The translations under genes and the position numbers were made by a program. Of a DNA stretch of 64,000 nucleotides, positions 1 through 10,914 are shown in pieces (the stretch's first letter is position 1; each line of letters opens with the position of its first letter). The notes beneath the pieces are model-generated. The model saw only the letters and a program-made list of their open reading frames with translations, did not search any database and was not told the origin of the DNA. The stretch spans positions 1,912,435 through 1,976,434 of the forward strand of contig CAUJNA010000446.1 in assembly GCA_963377175.1 (NCBI GenBank), written 5' to 3'. Source of the stretch: Effrenium voratum (taxonomy: Eukaryota; Sar; Dinophyceae; Suessiales; Symbiodiniaceae).

Positions 1-974
1 GTGAGCCGGAAACATATCTGATCTGTTGTAGTGAGTTTCCCCAATGGTCATCCCATGTCAAGAACGTTTTGATCAACACCCCTTTGGAGAAAGGCCTAAA
101 TGGACACGAGTATGATGAATGGAAACAACCGGTTACTTCCTGGTGCTCAGGGAAGGGCAAGCCTTGCGGGTGTTGGGAATGAAGAAAGGAAACCACATCG
201 GGGATGTTTTTGTTTTTTTCTCTCTTGATCATTCCGTTTTTCATTCCCTGCCTATCGAACCAGCAAACAGGGAGTTCAACTTGCTCTGTGCCGTCACGCC
301 CCAATCGGTACCTAGGTCCTCCATTAGGTTAGAATAAGGGTACCCTTTTTTCTGTAGTCAACTTTTGTAGGGGAACCCTCCCAACCAAAAAAGGGGAGGG
401 AGGGCACTACTGGGGCAGCTTGGGAACACAACAGAAACACTGGCACTCCCGATCCAACTTCCACTGGCGGCACTCCTCTGGCGAGGCAGGAGGAGCAGAT
501 GTGTAACCTGGCGCACTTCCAAGGGACACACCCTCGTACGGAAGAGGCCTTAGGGGTTGCTCCAAATAAACCGCCAAACCAAGCAGGGGGGTGAAGAGGG
601 GAAAGAAACGTTGTGCAAACCTTTTAGTGCTCGCTTCGATGTGGGCATGGCCAATATGCCCCTCCAGGCAAGGCCTCAGTCAGGTTTGTGGAATTCGGGC
701 CTCCTGGTTTTCTCCCTGCAACTTGCGTTTTTATTCAGTGTAGCGATAGATTCCCTTTAAAAACAACAGGGAAAAACAACAATTGTATTAAATATTTTCA
801 GCCAATTGGGGGGGGGTCTTGGGTTTCCATGACTCGGTGGATTGGCCGATTTGACAATTGTTGGCTCAGCCAATACCGATTCAGGACTGCCAAAGGGTTA
901 GCCTTTGAGTGAAGGAAAATAAAGGATTACATACTTTCGTCAAGCGATCCTAAGGGGAACTCCGCAGTGTGTGC

Positions 975-1005
<31 letters not shown>

Positions 1006-1320
1006 GGGATTCTGGGCGGGTTGGTGGTGTGGGGGGTGGGGAGGAAGGTGCTGAGATGTTCCAAATGGATATTAAAGGGACCAGCAGCGGGTTTCGTGAG
1101 CTTCCAACTAAACCAATCATAACAGTTTGTCCTAATCAACGAACCACCCACCAAGGATACCATCTCACTTCCTGAGCGGACTGGCCACAAAAAGCTCCCA
1201 AATTCAAAATGGTCCAAACCCCCAAAGTGACCAAAGTCTATGAACTCAGGCTTCGCACATCAAGCCATGCCGCTCCTCAAACTTGCCACTCCCCCTACGC
1301 CCGCGGCTCCAACCTGCCGA
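1..1320. other. no gene recognised; one short GGGTTGA repeat
   Basis: Short open frames here overlap on both strands and none shows splice borders or coding bias. At 975-1003 the heptamer GGGTTGA is repeated four times. I see nothing else that I can support. Confidence 0.5.
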
Positions 1321-1324
1321 GGCC

Positions 1325-1417
1325 ATGGCGGAGCCGTCCACCTGTGACTCGACTTGCGATCGGTGCGATGGGCAGGCCCTGGGGTTCAGGTCCCACCACT
1401 TAACCAATGGGGCTTAA
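1325..1417 (+). CDS. possible first exon, Cys-rich peptide (weak)
   Basis: An ATG in a good context (GAGGCCATGG) opens a frame reading MAEPSTCDSTCDRCDG, then an aromatic/His stretch and a stop at 1415. The CxxxCxxC spacing looks like half of a zinc site. A GT donor at 1390 (TTCAG followed by GTCCC) would end an exon of 65 bases before the stop. It is one of the few plus-strand candidates in a window dominated by the minus strand, and I know no family for it. It may be chance. Confidence 0.2.
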   Translation: MAEPSTCDSTCDRCDGQALGFRSHHLTNGA

Positions 1418-1419
1418 TA

Positions 1420-2915
1420 TCACCACCATTATTTACCTAAGGATGTTCATCATCCAAATTGGGTCAACCATTCTTTTAATGGTACCTGTCTAAGACTTGG
1501 CTAAAGACCAAATTTCAAACAACTCGTAGGCCTAAGGGGTCGAACCAAGCGCCTCCTGAGTTGGCTGGGAAGAGACTAAGTCACTTTTGGCCCTTAAGAT
1601 TGAAGACACCTGGATGTGTGTCACTTGCAGCTTTCCTTTGAAACGTCCAGAAACGGGTCCATCATTATGAAACACCCCCCACCTGATAGCAAAGCTTTCA
1701 GATTTGTTCGTTTAGGTCAGGCTTGGATGTCAGAGTACATATCTCTACGGGTACAGTAACTGCCTCATCATTTCCACGGTCTTGCTTTTACCAGAAGACA
1801 AGTAAACAAGACAGGCAACAACAACACAGATGGCGATTGAATCAGCCGATGGTTGAACTCCGTGGAAATGCAATCAACCCCCAGCATCCATACTCTTTCC
1901 TCAATTTTTGGGCTGCATTGACCCCAACAACAAGTCTAAAACATGTAAGATGCTTCTTTGCCGCCATGGCTGTCCCAGCGGAATCTTGGCAGCTCAAAGT
2001 GGGGCCCGTTTTTAGGGCCCCCAATTGAACGCGCAACTGGAGGGCGCCCTGCCTTTTTTTTTTTTTTTTTTTTCGAGCTGATGCTTCGGGCGGAGAAGAA
2101 CAGGGTCAACTCCGGCGAGCGGAGGCCGGGCGCGCCTCCATGCCGGGAGGCGGCCTGGGTGCTTCCACGCGTTTCGCCACTCACTGCCGAATGAATGAAT
2201 GGCTCAAACAAGTTGACAATTTCTTGGTTTACGACTAAAATGGATTACAAAGCTGACAATTTTCTTTGTTTGTCTACCCAAAAAGGAATTACAAAGTCCA
2301 TGAACTCAGTTGAGACAGGCAACCAGGGAAACCATCCATGGTACCTCCAGTGCCCAAGAGGGGTTAACCCGCTCGAAGGCTTTGGATAGATCAACCAGCA
2401 ACGCGATACTGGCCTCATGCCTTAAAGGCAAAACTATTAGGTTACCCGCTATAGTGGCAACTGGAAGCTTGATCTCTAGGCCTTGGGGGGTTTTTAAGCG
2501 GGATTGGGCCTGCCCCCTGCTTATGGGTGTCTTTCCGTGTGCCTGAGAACAGGTTCATGTCCGAGGTACTTATCATGTCCAGGGTCGCAAAGAACAACCA
2601 AGCCCTAAAGGTCTTTGGCCAGTTTTGCCGGTCGTTTTTTCTCGGGTTCTTCTCCTTGTGCCCACTATCAACACTCGTAGTTGTCTTACAAGGCAACCAC
2701 CCAAAATCGTACAAAATCGGTGGTCATCTTTGGATTCCCGTGGCTTCAACAAGAAGATCAAGTACTTTTCTTAATAGATCTGGGCCAGACTTCGACCCCC
2801 CAAACAAGATGTTGCTGTTTGGGTTGCTGGTTGGGGACAACGAAGGATGCCCATGGCAACAAAACAAGGCAAGGTTTGTTGTTGCTACAGGGAAGCCTCC
2901 ATGCTCATTTGCGAT
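1420..2915. other. no gene recognised; poly-T run and GC island
   Basis: A run of T of about 19 bases at 2055-2073 is followed by a GC-rich island to about 2175. On the plus strand the island reads LMLRAEKNRVNSGE and could be a small exon, with the T run acting as a polypyrimidine tract, but the minus strand is also open. No decision is possible. Confidence 0.3.
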
Positions 2916-3043
2916 TGTGTGATTTCAAATTGGTCACCTTTCCTTCTTGCTCATGTGCTTTTCACATGCCAAACACCAATTGTGTGGCTTTAAATAGGTC
3001 ACCTTTCCTTCTTGCTCACTTCCTTGCGACTTACCAAACACCA
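2916..3043. repeat. 64-bp tandem duplication
   Basis: Two adjacent 64-base copies, 2916-2979 and 2980-3043, share the block CACCTTTCCTTCTTGCTCA and end in CAAACACCA, with scattered substitutions between them. Confidence 0.8.
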
Positions 3044-3699
3044 GCCGGATCGGTCGAACTTTTTTCCAGGGGTACCGTTGAGCTGAGCCGGGGAGCGACC
3101 CCTCTCCCATCTGAGCTAAGCGAGCGGCACTGTGGGGATCGTGGGCTCCGGTAGGGCCGTGGGGACGGTGACCGTAGGCTCCTGGCAGGCGCCCAGCAGA
3201 CTTTGAAGCCCTTTTGGCCAATACCAATTTGTTTCAGGGTATGCTCTACTAAAAAAAGAAGTTTTACCTTGGAAAACCAGGTTTTCCCCAAATAACCCTG
3301 AAAAAAGCGGGTATTTGGTGTAGGGGGTACATCAGAAGCTGCTTGGATTTGGGGTTGGCTTGAATTGATTGTGGTAGGAGGGTTGCGAAAAAAATGGCGT
3401 CCAACTTCCAACGCGCCCAGAAAGCACTAGAACCCAGTGCAAAAAGGGTCTGACAAGGGGTATATGATGTAAGAACGCTGACCCTAGTTTGTGGCATGCA
3501 CCGGCTCGACTTCTGCGTGCCTGCTCGTCGTCCTCCCCAATGGTGGTCGGCGACACATCAGTCGGTACCTACAAATGGACTGGAACACATGGGTGTCAAA
3601 CATGAGGTCTGGAAAGAACATGTCAATCCCGCTTTTGCTGCCCATTGAAAATTGAAAACCCACCTGGAAATCCCCGGTTTGGGCCTTCCAGGGGCCAAG

Positions 3700-3746
3700 T
3701 GTCATGGTGCACCGGCATTTCCGTTGGACTCGCCACCGGAGCGCTG
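3700..3746 (-). CDS. possible diverged copy of the PVPT exon
   Basis: On the minus strand an AG at 3747-3748 precedes a frame reading SSAPVASPTEMPV, which can be aligned loosely with the PVPTDKPSPTSPA exons at 6.0, 15.5 and 18.7 kb. It is the most diverged of the four and lacks the SPTSPA end, so membership in the family is tentative. Confidence 0.25.
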
Positions 3747-4282
3747 CTGGATTCCAGACCTCCCGCCGGCGCAGATCGTGACCCGCAAAGTTTACTGTCC
3801 TCAGATCCCCTCAAAGTTGAAAAATCTTGGTGGAAACCCAACCACTAAACTCAGTAAACACCCAGAGAACCGGACTGGGAACAGCCAGCTGAGAACTGGC
3901 CGAGTCCACACCTTTTGGAGACCAGCTGTGGCGGTAGTCCCAAAACATCCAACTCGAACAGCGAAAAGTGCCACACATCCAAGTTTGAAGTGTCAAAGTG
4001 GGTACAACCTGAAGGCTTTCTACCCAAACACGTGTTTGCTTTTTTGTACTCACACATGTGGGTCTTGTGGATGGGACTTTTTTGGAAGGGCCCCTTATTC
4101 GGGTTGGTCCAAGCGGGACGTCCAAGCAGGTCCGAATCCCTATTTTTACATGACCATGTCACAGCCTCACATCCCCCCCCACCCGTTGCAAAAACCGACG
4201 GACGGCCTGAGGAGTGCATGGCGGACTCTGGCGGCACTTGCACCTGCCAACCCGATGTCGAATCCCAACTACTCCCAGCTGC

Positions 4283-4406
4283 GTTTTTTTTTTCTCCACG
4301 CCCGGAAATCAGAAAGCTCGTTGGTATATATGTCATTGTTTTTCTCCACGCCCAGGATTTGCCTCTCAAACCAATCTGCAGAAAGCAATCTTGGTATATA
4401 TGTCAT
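4283..4406. repeat. imperfect tandem duplication
   Basis: The blocks TTTCTCCACGCCC and TTGGTATATATGTCAT occur twice in the same order, at 4283-4336 and 4338-4406. The second copy is longer by an internal insertion. Confidence 0.75.
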
Positions 4407-4438
4407 CTGCTCTTTGGGACGAGTCCGGACCTGCTTAC

Positions 4439-4513
4439 TCCGCATGGGGTAAGACAAGGGCCTCAATCACCCATCCCCTGACACGCGCCATCGCCTCCGG
4501 CTCGACGGCCGGG
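4439..4513 (-). CDS. probable small exon, 75 nt, unknown protein
   Basis: The minus strand shows an acceptor (CCACCCGCAG) at 4514-4523, a frame reading PAVEPEAMARVRGWVIEALV, and a donor GTAAGC beginning at 4438. The exon length of 75 and phase 2 at both ends make it symmetric. The other two minus frames and the plus frames are less protein-like. Function is unknown. It belongs with the other small GC-rich islands of the left third of the window, which read best on the minus strand. Confidence 0.4.
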
Positions 4514-5918
4514 CTGCGGGTGGGCCTAAGCCGGGTGTTGAAAAGTTTAAAGGGGGGGGGGGGTCCTGCAGTTCCCGGTCCTCCAACAACAGGAACTTTG
4601 AGCTAAACAAAAGCTGCCACAAAAGCCTGAGGAGCAGTATGTACGGAGGACGTTTTGTGAATGCAAGACATCCTGTTGCCTGCTTCAAAAATGTGGGCTT
4701 CGCTTTTCTAACGAGGGGGTTGTGGGCCCAATTCCAAACCTAAGCAGCCCAAGTAGCCGACTGACAATACTAAAGCTCCGACACAAGAATAAACGTGTGT
4801 GCTACTAATACTAGGTTGCTTCAACCTTTCACTGTTGGTTGTGTTATCGCAACATGTGGATTTGCACGCTAGCTAACCAAGTACTTTGCCAACGGCCGAT
4901 GGACAACAACAATATGTCCGTACAGTTCTCCGTACACATGTGTTGTGTTTTCAACCATGCACTTTCTTTTTGTTTCTTCTCAAACGAATGCGTCTGGGCG
5001 GGGGGGACCAAATAGGCGGATTCTTCCAATTTCACTGGCAACTACGCACGGAGGGTCTCAACCCCATGTTTTTCAGCTATCTGAAGGGTGGGGGATTTGT
5101 CGAAGCTGCCCATTTTTTGTTGGGGCTTTGGGGCAGCCCCAAACCTTGTCCCAGCAAGTCTAAAACTCTGCGTTCAAAGGAAAACCAAGCCCATTTCCAC
5201 TCTGAAAACACCAAAACGGGGAACCCCACAATCCGCAGTTTCCCTTTGGTTTCCCTTTGGATTCCTTTTGGTTTCCCTTTCCTACTGTGGATGGACAACA
5301 TCCTGCACAACTTGGGATAGATGTAAACCCTGTCAATACTGGGACAAAATACCAAACAGCCCACAGGTGCCGGATTTCCTCCATCCACAGTGGGGATCTG
5401 TACTCTTCTCCAAAACAACTTTGACCAAGTCCCCAGCACAGAGGCGACGGTCGCCGGCGCGGCGCACGTAATGGTGGCCGCCTAAAGATCCGAATCGGGG
5501 ATCCAAAGGGACCGTACGGGAAGACACCGTTGCTCGCTCCCCTGCTAAAAGTGACTAACATGTCTAGTGGCTTAATACGGAAAACCCAGTAACGGCTTAA
5601 AAACTTGAAGTCCTGACATCCAAGCAAAATGCAACAAAGAGTGGAAGAAAGCATCGTTTCCTGCGTTACCACGGCCATCCCTTGACTATATACTTTATGT
5701 GTTCCTTGTTGTTGGTGTGATTCTTTCTCATTTCGCCAACAAAATCAGAGAACCTCTTGTGCACCAAACACCGCCGACAAACGTGCAACCTAGCTCAGTT
5801 GGGAAGCTTGATCTTGCCAGCATTCCAGGAATCTTAGGATTCAACTCCGCCTCCCGTTGCCCCTTTCCTAGCTTCCTCCACTAAAGCTGAAGGCTTTAAT
5901 ACGGTGCTAGTGTCTGAC

Positions 5919-6009
5919 TTTGGGGCAAAAGGCGCCGTTTCCGTCGTGGCCCTGCCTCCTCCTCTGCAGGCGATGTTGGAGATGGCACTTCCGTTGGTAC
6001 CGGCATTTC
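5919..6009 (-). CDS. probable exon of the Pro/Ser/Thr-rich (PVPT) family
   Basis: After a TTTTCGTCAG acceptor the minus strand reads EMPVPTEVPSPTSPAEEEAG and then a basic stretch RRKRRLL; a GT donor lies at 5918. The core is shared with the exons at 15,429-15,523 (ELPVPTDKPSPTSPA) and 18,650-18,731. The peptide is a low-complexity, phosphorylatable linker followed by a charged tail, so it may be a disordered nuclear segment. No catalytic motif is visible. Confidence 0.45.
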
Positions 6010-6439
6010 CTGACGAAAACGGGCGCCGGGTTGGTCTTTCTGCTAATTGTTGTCAAATGCTGAAGGCATGAACCCACGTTGTTGTAGTAGTTGCATATGT
6101 GCATGCATAGATGTGTATGTGTATGTGGGAATATGTCTTACATGCACATATACACATACATGCACATACACATAAATGACACAAATACATTAGTACATAA
6201 ATACACAACACGATACATAACATTTAATACATAAATTACTACTTGAATAATTAAACAAACAAAAGGGGACCACCATGTTGAGAATCACCCATATGGGCGC
6301 GAGAATAGGGACCCCCAAAATGGTGCCGGTTGTCCTTTGAACATTGAACACACCAAACAAGCGGCACCCTCAACACAAAAATTAAAGGACCGAATAACCC
6401 CACATGCTATGTTTTTCCCAAGGATGTGAGTTCAAATGT

Positions 6440-6660
6440 CCACACACATGTACCGTGCGCGGTGTCGTGCCCAGCAGACGAAGCGGTGGGATCCACTCCC
6501 ACAATGTCCTTCTCCGAGTTGGCCGCATCTCTCAATGCTTGCCCCGCCGCCGCAAGGGCAGACAAACCTTCTTGGGCAACGTCCCGCAGGTGCGCCAAGT
6601 CGAGCTCAGCCTCTCTCACCAATGCTCGACATGGCCCTCGCACTCGTGAGCTAGCTTTGC
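6440..6660 (-). CDS. candidate exon, amphipathic helical segment
   Basis: The minus strand is open and reads ALVREAELDLAHLRDVAQEG followed by LSALAAAGQALRDAANSEKD. The regular spacing of Leu/Ala suggests a helix or coiled coil, and Glu/Asp/Arg composition is protein-like. A plus-strand frame is open over the same bases but is Cys/His/Pro-rich and less convincing. Borders are approximate; I did not find a decisive splice pair. Function unknown. Confidence 0.35.
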
Positions 6661-7019
6661 ACACGCACGCTCGCCATGCGCCTTTGTGGCGTTCGATCGG
6701 CATCTTTAGCCAAGCGAACACGTCTCACACAACGATTCTGCCATGCGATCGAACTGCTCAACATTCTTCTGCAAACTTCTGACAACACTTCTGCAATCTT
6801 CTGCCAACTTCTGACAAAACTTCTGCAAAATATAAGTTCGTGACCCTGGACACAAAGCTTCTGCGAGCCCAATCTCAACATCCAACAGCTTGCCTCACAA
6901 TGCACCCTGCCTCATGTACTCACAGCTCTGCACTTACACAAGCCTTGTAGACGACCCTTTAGACATCCGAGAAGTGTGAGTGAGTGTGAGTATGAATGCG
7001 AGCGAATGAGTGACAAAAT

Positions 7020-8015
7020 GCTGCCCCTGCCACACAAACACACACCCAGATGCACAGAATGCTGCGCCTGCCACGACTTCGGCAACGATGCACAGAATGC
7101 AGCGCAACGTGCTGCGGCAACGGCATCAAAGTGCTGCGCCTGCCATTTCGCAAAGTCGCCAAAGTGCTGCGCCTGCCACGATTTCGCACGCCCCCCGCCG
7201 CGCGCGCGACAACATCCTGTCCCTCTAGACAGCTGCCGAATGCGACCCCTGCCACACAAACACACACCCAGATGCACAGAATGCTGCGCCTGCCACGACT
7301 TCGGCAACGGCATCGCCAAAGTGCTGCGCCTGCCACGATTTCGCAACGGCATCGCCAAAGTGCTGCGCCTGCCACGATTTCGCACGCCCCCCGCCGCGCG
7401 CGCGACAACATCCTGTCCCTCTAGACAGCTGCCGAATGCGACCCCTGCCACACAAACACACACCCAGATGCACAGAATGCTGCGCCTGCCACGACTTCGG
7501 CAACGGCATCGCCAAAGTGCTGCGCCTGCCACGATTTCGCAACGGCATCGCCAAAGTGCTGCGCCTGCCACGATTTCGCACGCCCCCCGCCGCGCGCGCG
7601 ACAACATCCTGTCCCTCTAGACAGCTGCCGAATGCGACCCCTGCCACACAAACACACACCCAGATGCACAGAATGCTGCGCCTGCCACGACTTCGGCAAC
7701 GGCATCGCCAAAGTGCTGCGCCTGCCACGATTTCGCAACGGCATCGCCAAAGTGCTGCGCCTGCCACGATTTCGCACGCCCCCCGCCGCGCGCGCGACAA
7801 CATCCTGTCCCTCTAGACAGCTGCCGAATGCGACCCCTGCCACACAAACACACACCCAGATGCACAGAATGCTGCGCCTGCCACGACTTCGGCAACGGCA
7901 TCGCCAAAGTGCTGCGCCTGCCACGATTTCGCAACGGCATCGCCAAAGTGCTGCGCCTGCCACGATTTCGCACGCCCCCCGCCGCGCGCGCGACAACATC
8001 CTGTCCCTCTAGACA
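7020..8015. repeat. 196-bp tandem array, four copies plus a diverged head copy
   Basis: Near-identical units begin at 7232, 7428, 7624 and 7820, each 196 bases, and each contains an internal doublet built on GCCAAAGTGCTGCGCCTG and ends in a CGCCGCGCGCGCG run. The stretch 7020-7231 is a diverged copy with deletions. Because 196 is not a multiple of three, the long open frames on both strands across this array change frame each unit and are not a credible protein. Confidence 0.95.
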
Positions 8016-8016
8016 G

Positions 8017-8330
8017 CTGCCGTGAGTGTGTGAGTGAGTGAGTGAGCGAGTGAGTGAGTGAGTGAGTGAATGAGAGTGAGTGAATGAGAGTGAGTGTGAG
8101 TGAGTGAGTGTGAGTGAGCGTGAGTGAGTGAGTGTGAGTGAGCGTGAGTGAGTGAGTGTGAGTGAGTGTGAGTGAGTGAGTGTGAGTGAGTGTGAGTGAG
8201 TGAGTGTGAGTGAGTGTGAGTGACTGAGTGAGTGAGTGAGTGAGCGAGTGTGAGTGAGTGAGTGTGAGTTGAGTGAGTGTGAGTTGAGTGAGTGAGAGTG
8301 AGTGAGTGAGTGAGACGGAGACGAGCGGGA
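8017..8330. repeat. GAGT/GTGA-rich low-complexity tract
   Basis: About 310 bases of imperfect GAGT repeats interrupted by GAGC, GAAT and TTGA, starting exactly where the last 196-bp unit breaks off (GCTGCCGTGAGTG). It is followed by a GAGGAGGAG stretch to about 8350. Confidence 0.95.
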
Positions 8331-8519
8331 GGAGGAGGAGGAGGAGACGCGGCGCGCGGACGACGAGCGGAAAAAGTAAGAACCCCACACAAAGATGTGG
8401 GGAACAAAATAAACAAAAAAACAAAACAAAACAAAACACACATATATATGGCCGCGTACAGTCAGCCCTGACATCAGACAATGACCTCCAAAAGGATTAC
8501 TCTACCCCTCTCGCATGAC

Positions 8520-10800
8520 TTTTTGCATTGAGGCCTTTACGTTCTATATCATCCCAGTTGTAGACAACTACAGAGTAGCGATAAAGGCGGCACTGTCTAA
8601 CAGAACGGCGCATGTTGGACGCCCCGGTGTCAAAAAAACCGATTCCCCCGAATGCAATGATGCTTGACTCCGTAACAGCCGATATCTGGACAATGAGCTT
8701 TGGATTTGCGGCCTCCTAAACGAGAGCGCATACCCTTTGTTTAACAATCATGGAAGTGGACAGAAGCCCTGCCAATATGATGGTAGCTTTCCAAACCCAT
8801 TTCTGTCCACCCCCACGACTGTTGGAAACAGGATAAGCCGAAACCTCAAAAACGCCCAGGCAAAGGAACCGCCTTTGTGGGGCTCACTATTGGAACTCCC
8901 TCGCGATCCGACAACTTGGCCTTTGCTGGACTTAAAATGGGAACCTTTCCCACCCAAAGTTTCGGGAATATCCAACTGACGCTCCCAGTGCCCTGAGCAG
9001 GGATCCTTACATTATACACCTGAACATGGCCTTGTAAATGGTGGTTTCCCTTTATTTTGGTGCAAAACGCCATGTTTCAAATGGGCAAAATGTATCTTCT
9101 AAGGAGCCCTGCTGAGGTTCTCGGATTGTTGTTGACCTCTGGTGTTCAGGTGGTTCGCCCTGGCTGCCCATACAGCGAAAAGGACAACACCCCCAGCATG
9201 GACTGCAGCCTCCCTGGCCTAGAGAACATTGACCCTGGGCATTTCAACCCAACTTTGAGCGCCCAAACAGTTGGAGTGGGCAAAGGTAAGTGGGGTGTCT
9301 TTTTTCTGGGCTGTCCTCAGTAACATTTAGTGGGTTAAATGGAAATCTAACCACTAAACACTAAAAAAGCTAGGAAGCCAAGGAACCGGATTTTCTGCAA
9401 GGGCCAGCAAAATGTTGCCCCAGGACTTGGCAAGAAAAAACACAAGAGAGCGGCATCCACTTATCACTCGAGGCAGGTTTCTCGTAGCACAGTGAGAGGG
9501 CAACCAAATACAAACATAACAACAGGGGGCCGATTGAACAAAAAGACTGAAAAGGGCAACCCAAAAACTGTCATGGAACAGCTGAATCAGTTTCTGCATC
9601 GTCACCTCCGCGGGTTGTCCGTTCAGACAAGAAACAATCCTTGGAGCAAGTTGCAATCAGCTTCATGGGCCGGCAGGTTCTGGTCACATCAAAAAATATT
9701 CAGACTCCGAAGACATCACAACTTTTGGAGCCATGGGACACGTTTGCCCAACTTTTGGTCCTCAGCCCCCAGTTATCACTCTGGGCTGCTGAAACTGACA
9801 AAAACTGATCCCCGCTCAAAGTTCAGTGGGGTTAGATGGAAACCAACCACCAAACAGGCTCAAAACCTACAAACCTATGGGACCGTCACGAAACTCGGAC
9901 CTCAAACGAACCTACCTCACCCTACGAACCACCTGACTAACCTCACAACGTCTGGGAACAGTTTGAGGATAGCCACGTCACTCGGCTGTGGCTACTCTGG
10001 CGACTCTGGTGACTCGGCTCTCGGAACATCCCCTTGCGACCCCGGCCGTGGGGGACTGATGCAACTCACTGCTCCTGGCAGGCAGCGGATGTGAATCAAG
10101 TCACCAAAATGTGTTTCTTTTTTAGGGGATTCCCCCCCAAGACTTTTTTGAAACTAAAACTTTCTTTTTTAGAGGACCCCCCCCACAATAAAAAAAGAAC
10201 AAAAAACAAACAAACAAGTAAAACAAGTACACAACCACACAAAATGGTTTGCCTTTTGGCTTACCTGGAGAACAACACCAAAAGGAGGTACCCTCACAAA
10301 TCAGACACGCCCACATATGATCTCCCCTTATCTGAATTGACTGGCCAAAAGATGCCATATAAAAGCAATGGGATATGCGCATGTAGCTGAAAAGCATGAA
10401 CTATTGGACCATGCTGAAAAAATCAAGGGCGTTTTGATCCAAGAACGCATGGGTGTCGGTACCTGCTTTTTTGGGGTTGCTATGATATGGCAGCTACGGG
10501 CCACCAAGCAGCTAATGCGCATTGTGAGTCATAGCCAAAGCCATGGAAAGGTCGTTCCGAACGTTACTTGTCCTTGGAGCCTAGTAGTCGCTAGTAGTCA
10601 TTGTTCAATTGCAGTTGTTCTAACTCTGAATCAGTAATGCTAGCTTCAGATTACTCCGGAGTTCCCTGAGATAGTTCATTTTCCCGTACCAAAAGGGGAA
10701 CCACCTCTGATTAGTACGGTCCTCAGAATAATCTGAAGTTAGCATGAAATGAAACCACATGGAAGGCCCCGAACTTCAAGACATCCCCCTTATTGGACCC
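8520..10800. other. no gene recognised
   Basis: Short frames occur on both strands, including one of 200 codons on the plus strand at 9492-10,094, but composition is Thr/Asn/Pro-rich without motif, splice logic or a competing-strand advantage. I annotate nothing. Confidence 0.4.
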
Positions 10801-10811
10801 CTCAAGCACCG

Positions 10812-10905
10812 CTAGCGCAGCGCAACCTCGCCGGCTTTGCGCCGCGGACATCATCGCGGACATCGCCGAGAGCGCGGCCGACTGCCTGTCGCCCGCGCAA
10901 GGAGA
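10812..10905. CDS. GC-rich island, likely exon, strand undecided
   Basis: On the plus strand the island reads AADIIADIAESAADCLSPAQ after a CTAGCGCAG acceptor. On the minus strand it reads AVGRALGDVRDDVRGAKPAR between a GGGCGACAG acceptor and a GAG/GTTGCG donor. Both look like protein; the minus reading matches the orientation of the other islands and has a GT donor, the plus reading would need a GA donor. No function can be named. Confidence 0.35.
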
Positions 10906-10914
10906 CGAAATAAA

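Noticed and set aside
975..1003. GGGTTGA repeats as a telomere remnant
   Set aside because: Only four units and not the TTTAGGG type expected in dinoflagellates; too short to mean anything.
3652..4452. 266-codon plus-strand frame
   Set aside because: Composition is Pro/Ser/Cys-rich without motifs, opposing minus frames of over 100 codons overlap it, and it runs through a tandem duplication and splice-like borders of a minus exon.
7020..8015. CRISPR-like array
   Set aside because: Units are 196 bp and nearly identical over their full length, with no unique spacers, in eukaryote-like DNA.
6912..8480. Several frames of 120-290 codons across the 196-bp array and GAGT tract
   Set aside because: The unit length is not a multiple of three and frames are open on both strands; the Ser/Leu/Thr/His part is the GAGT repeat read through.
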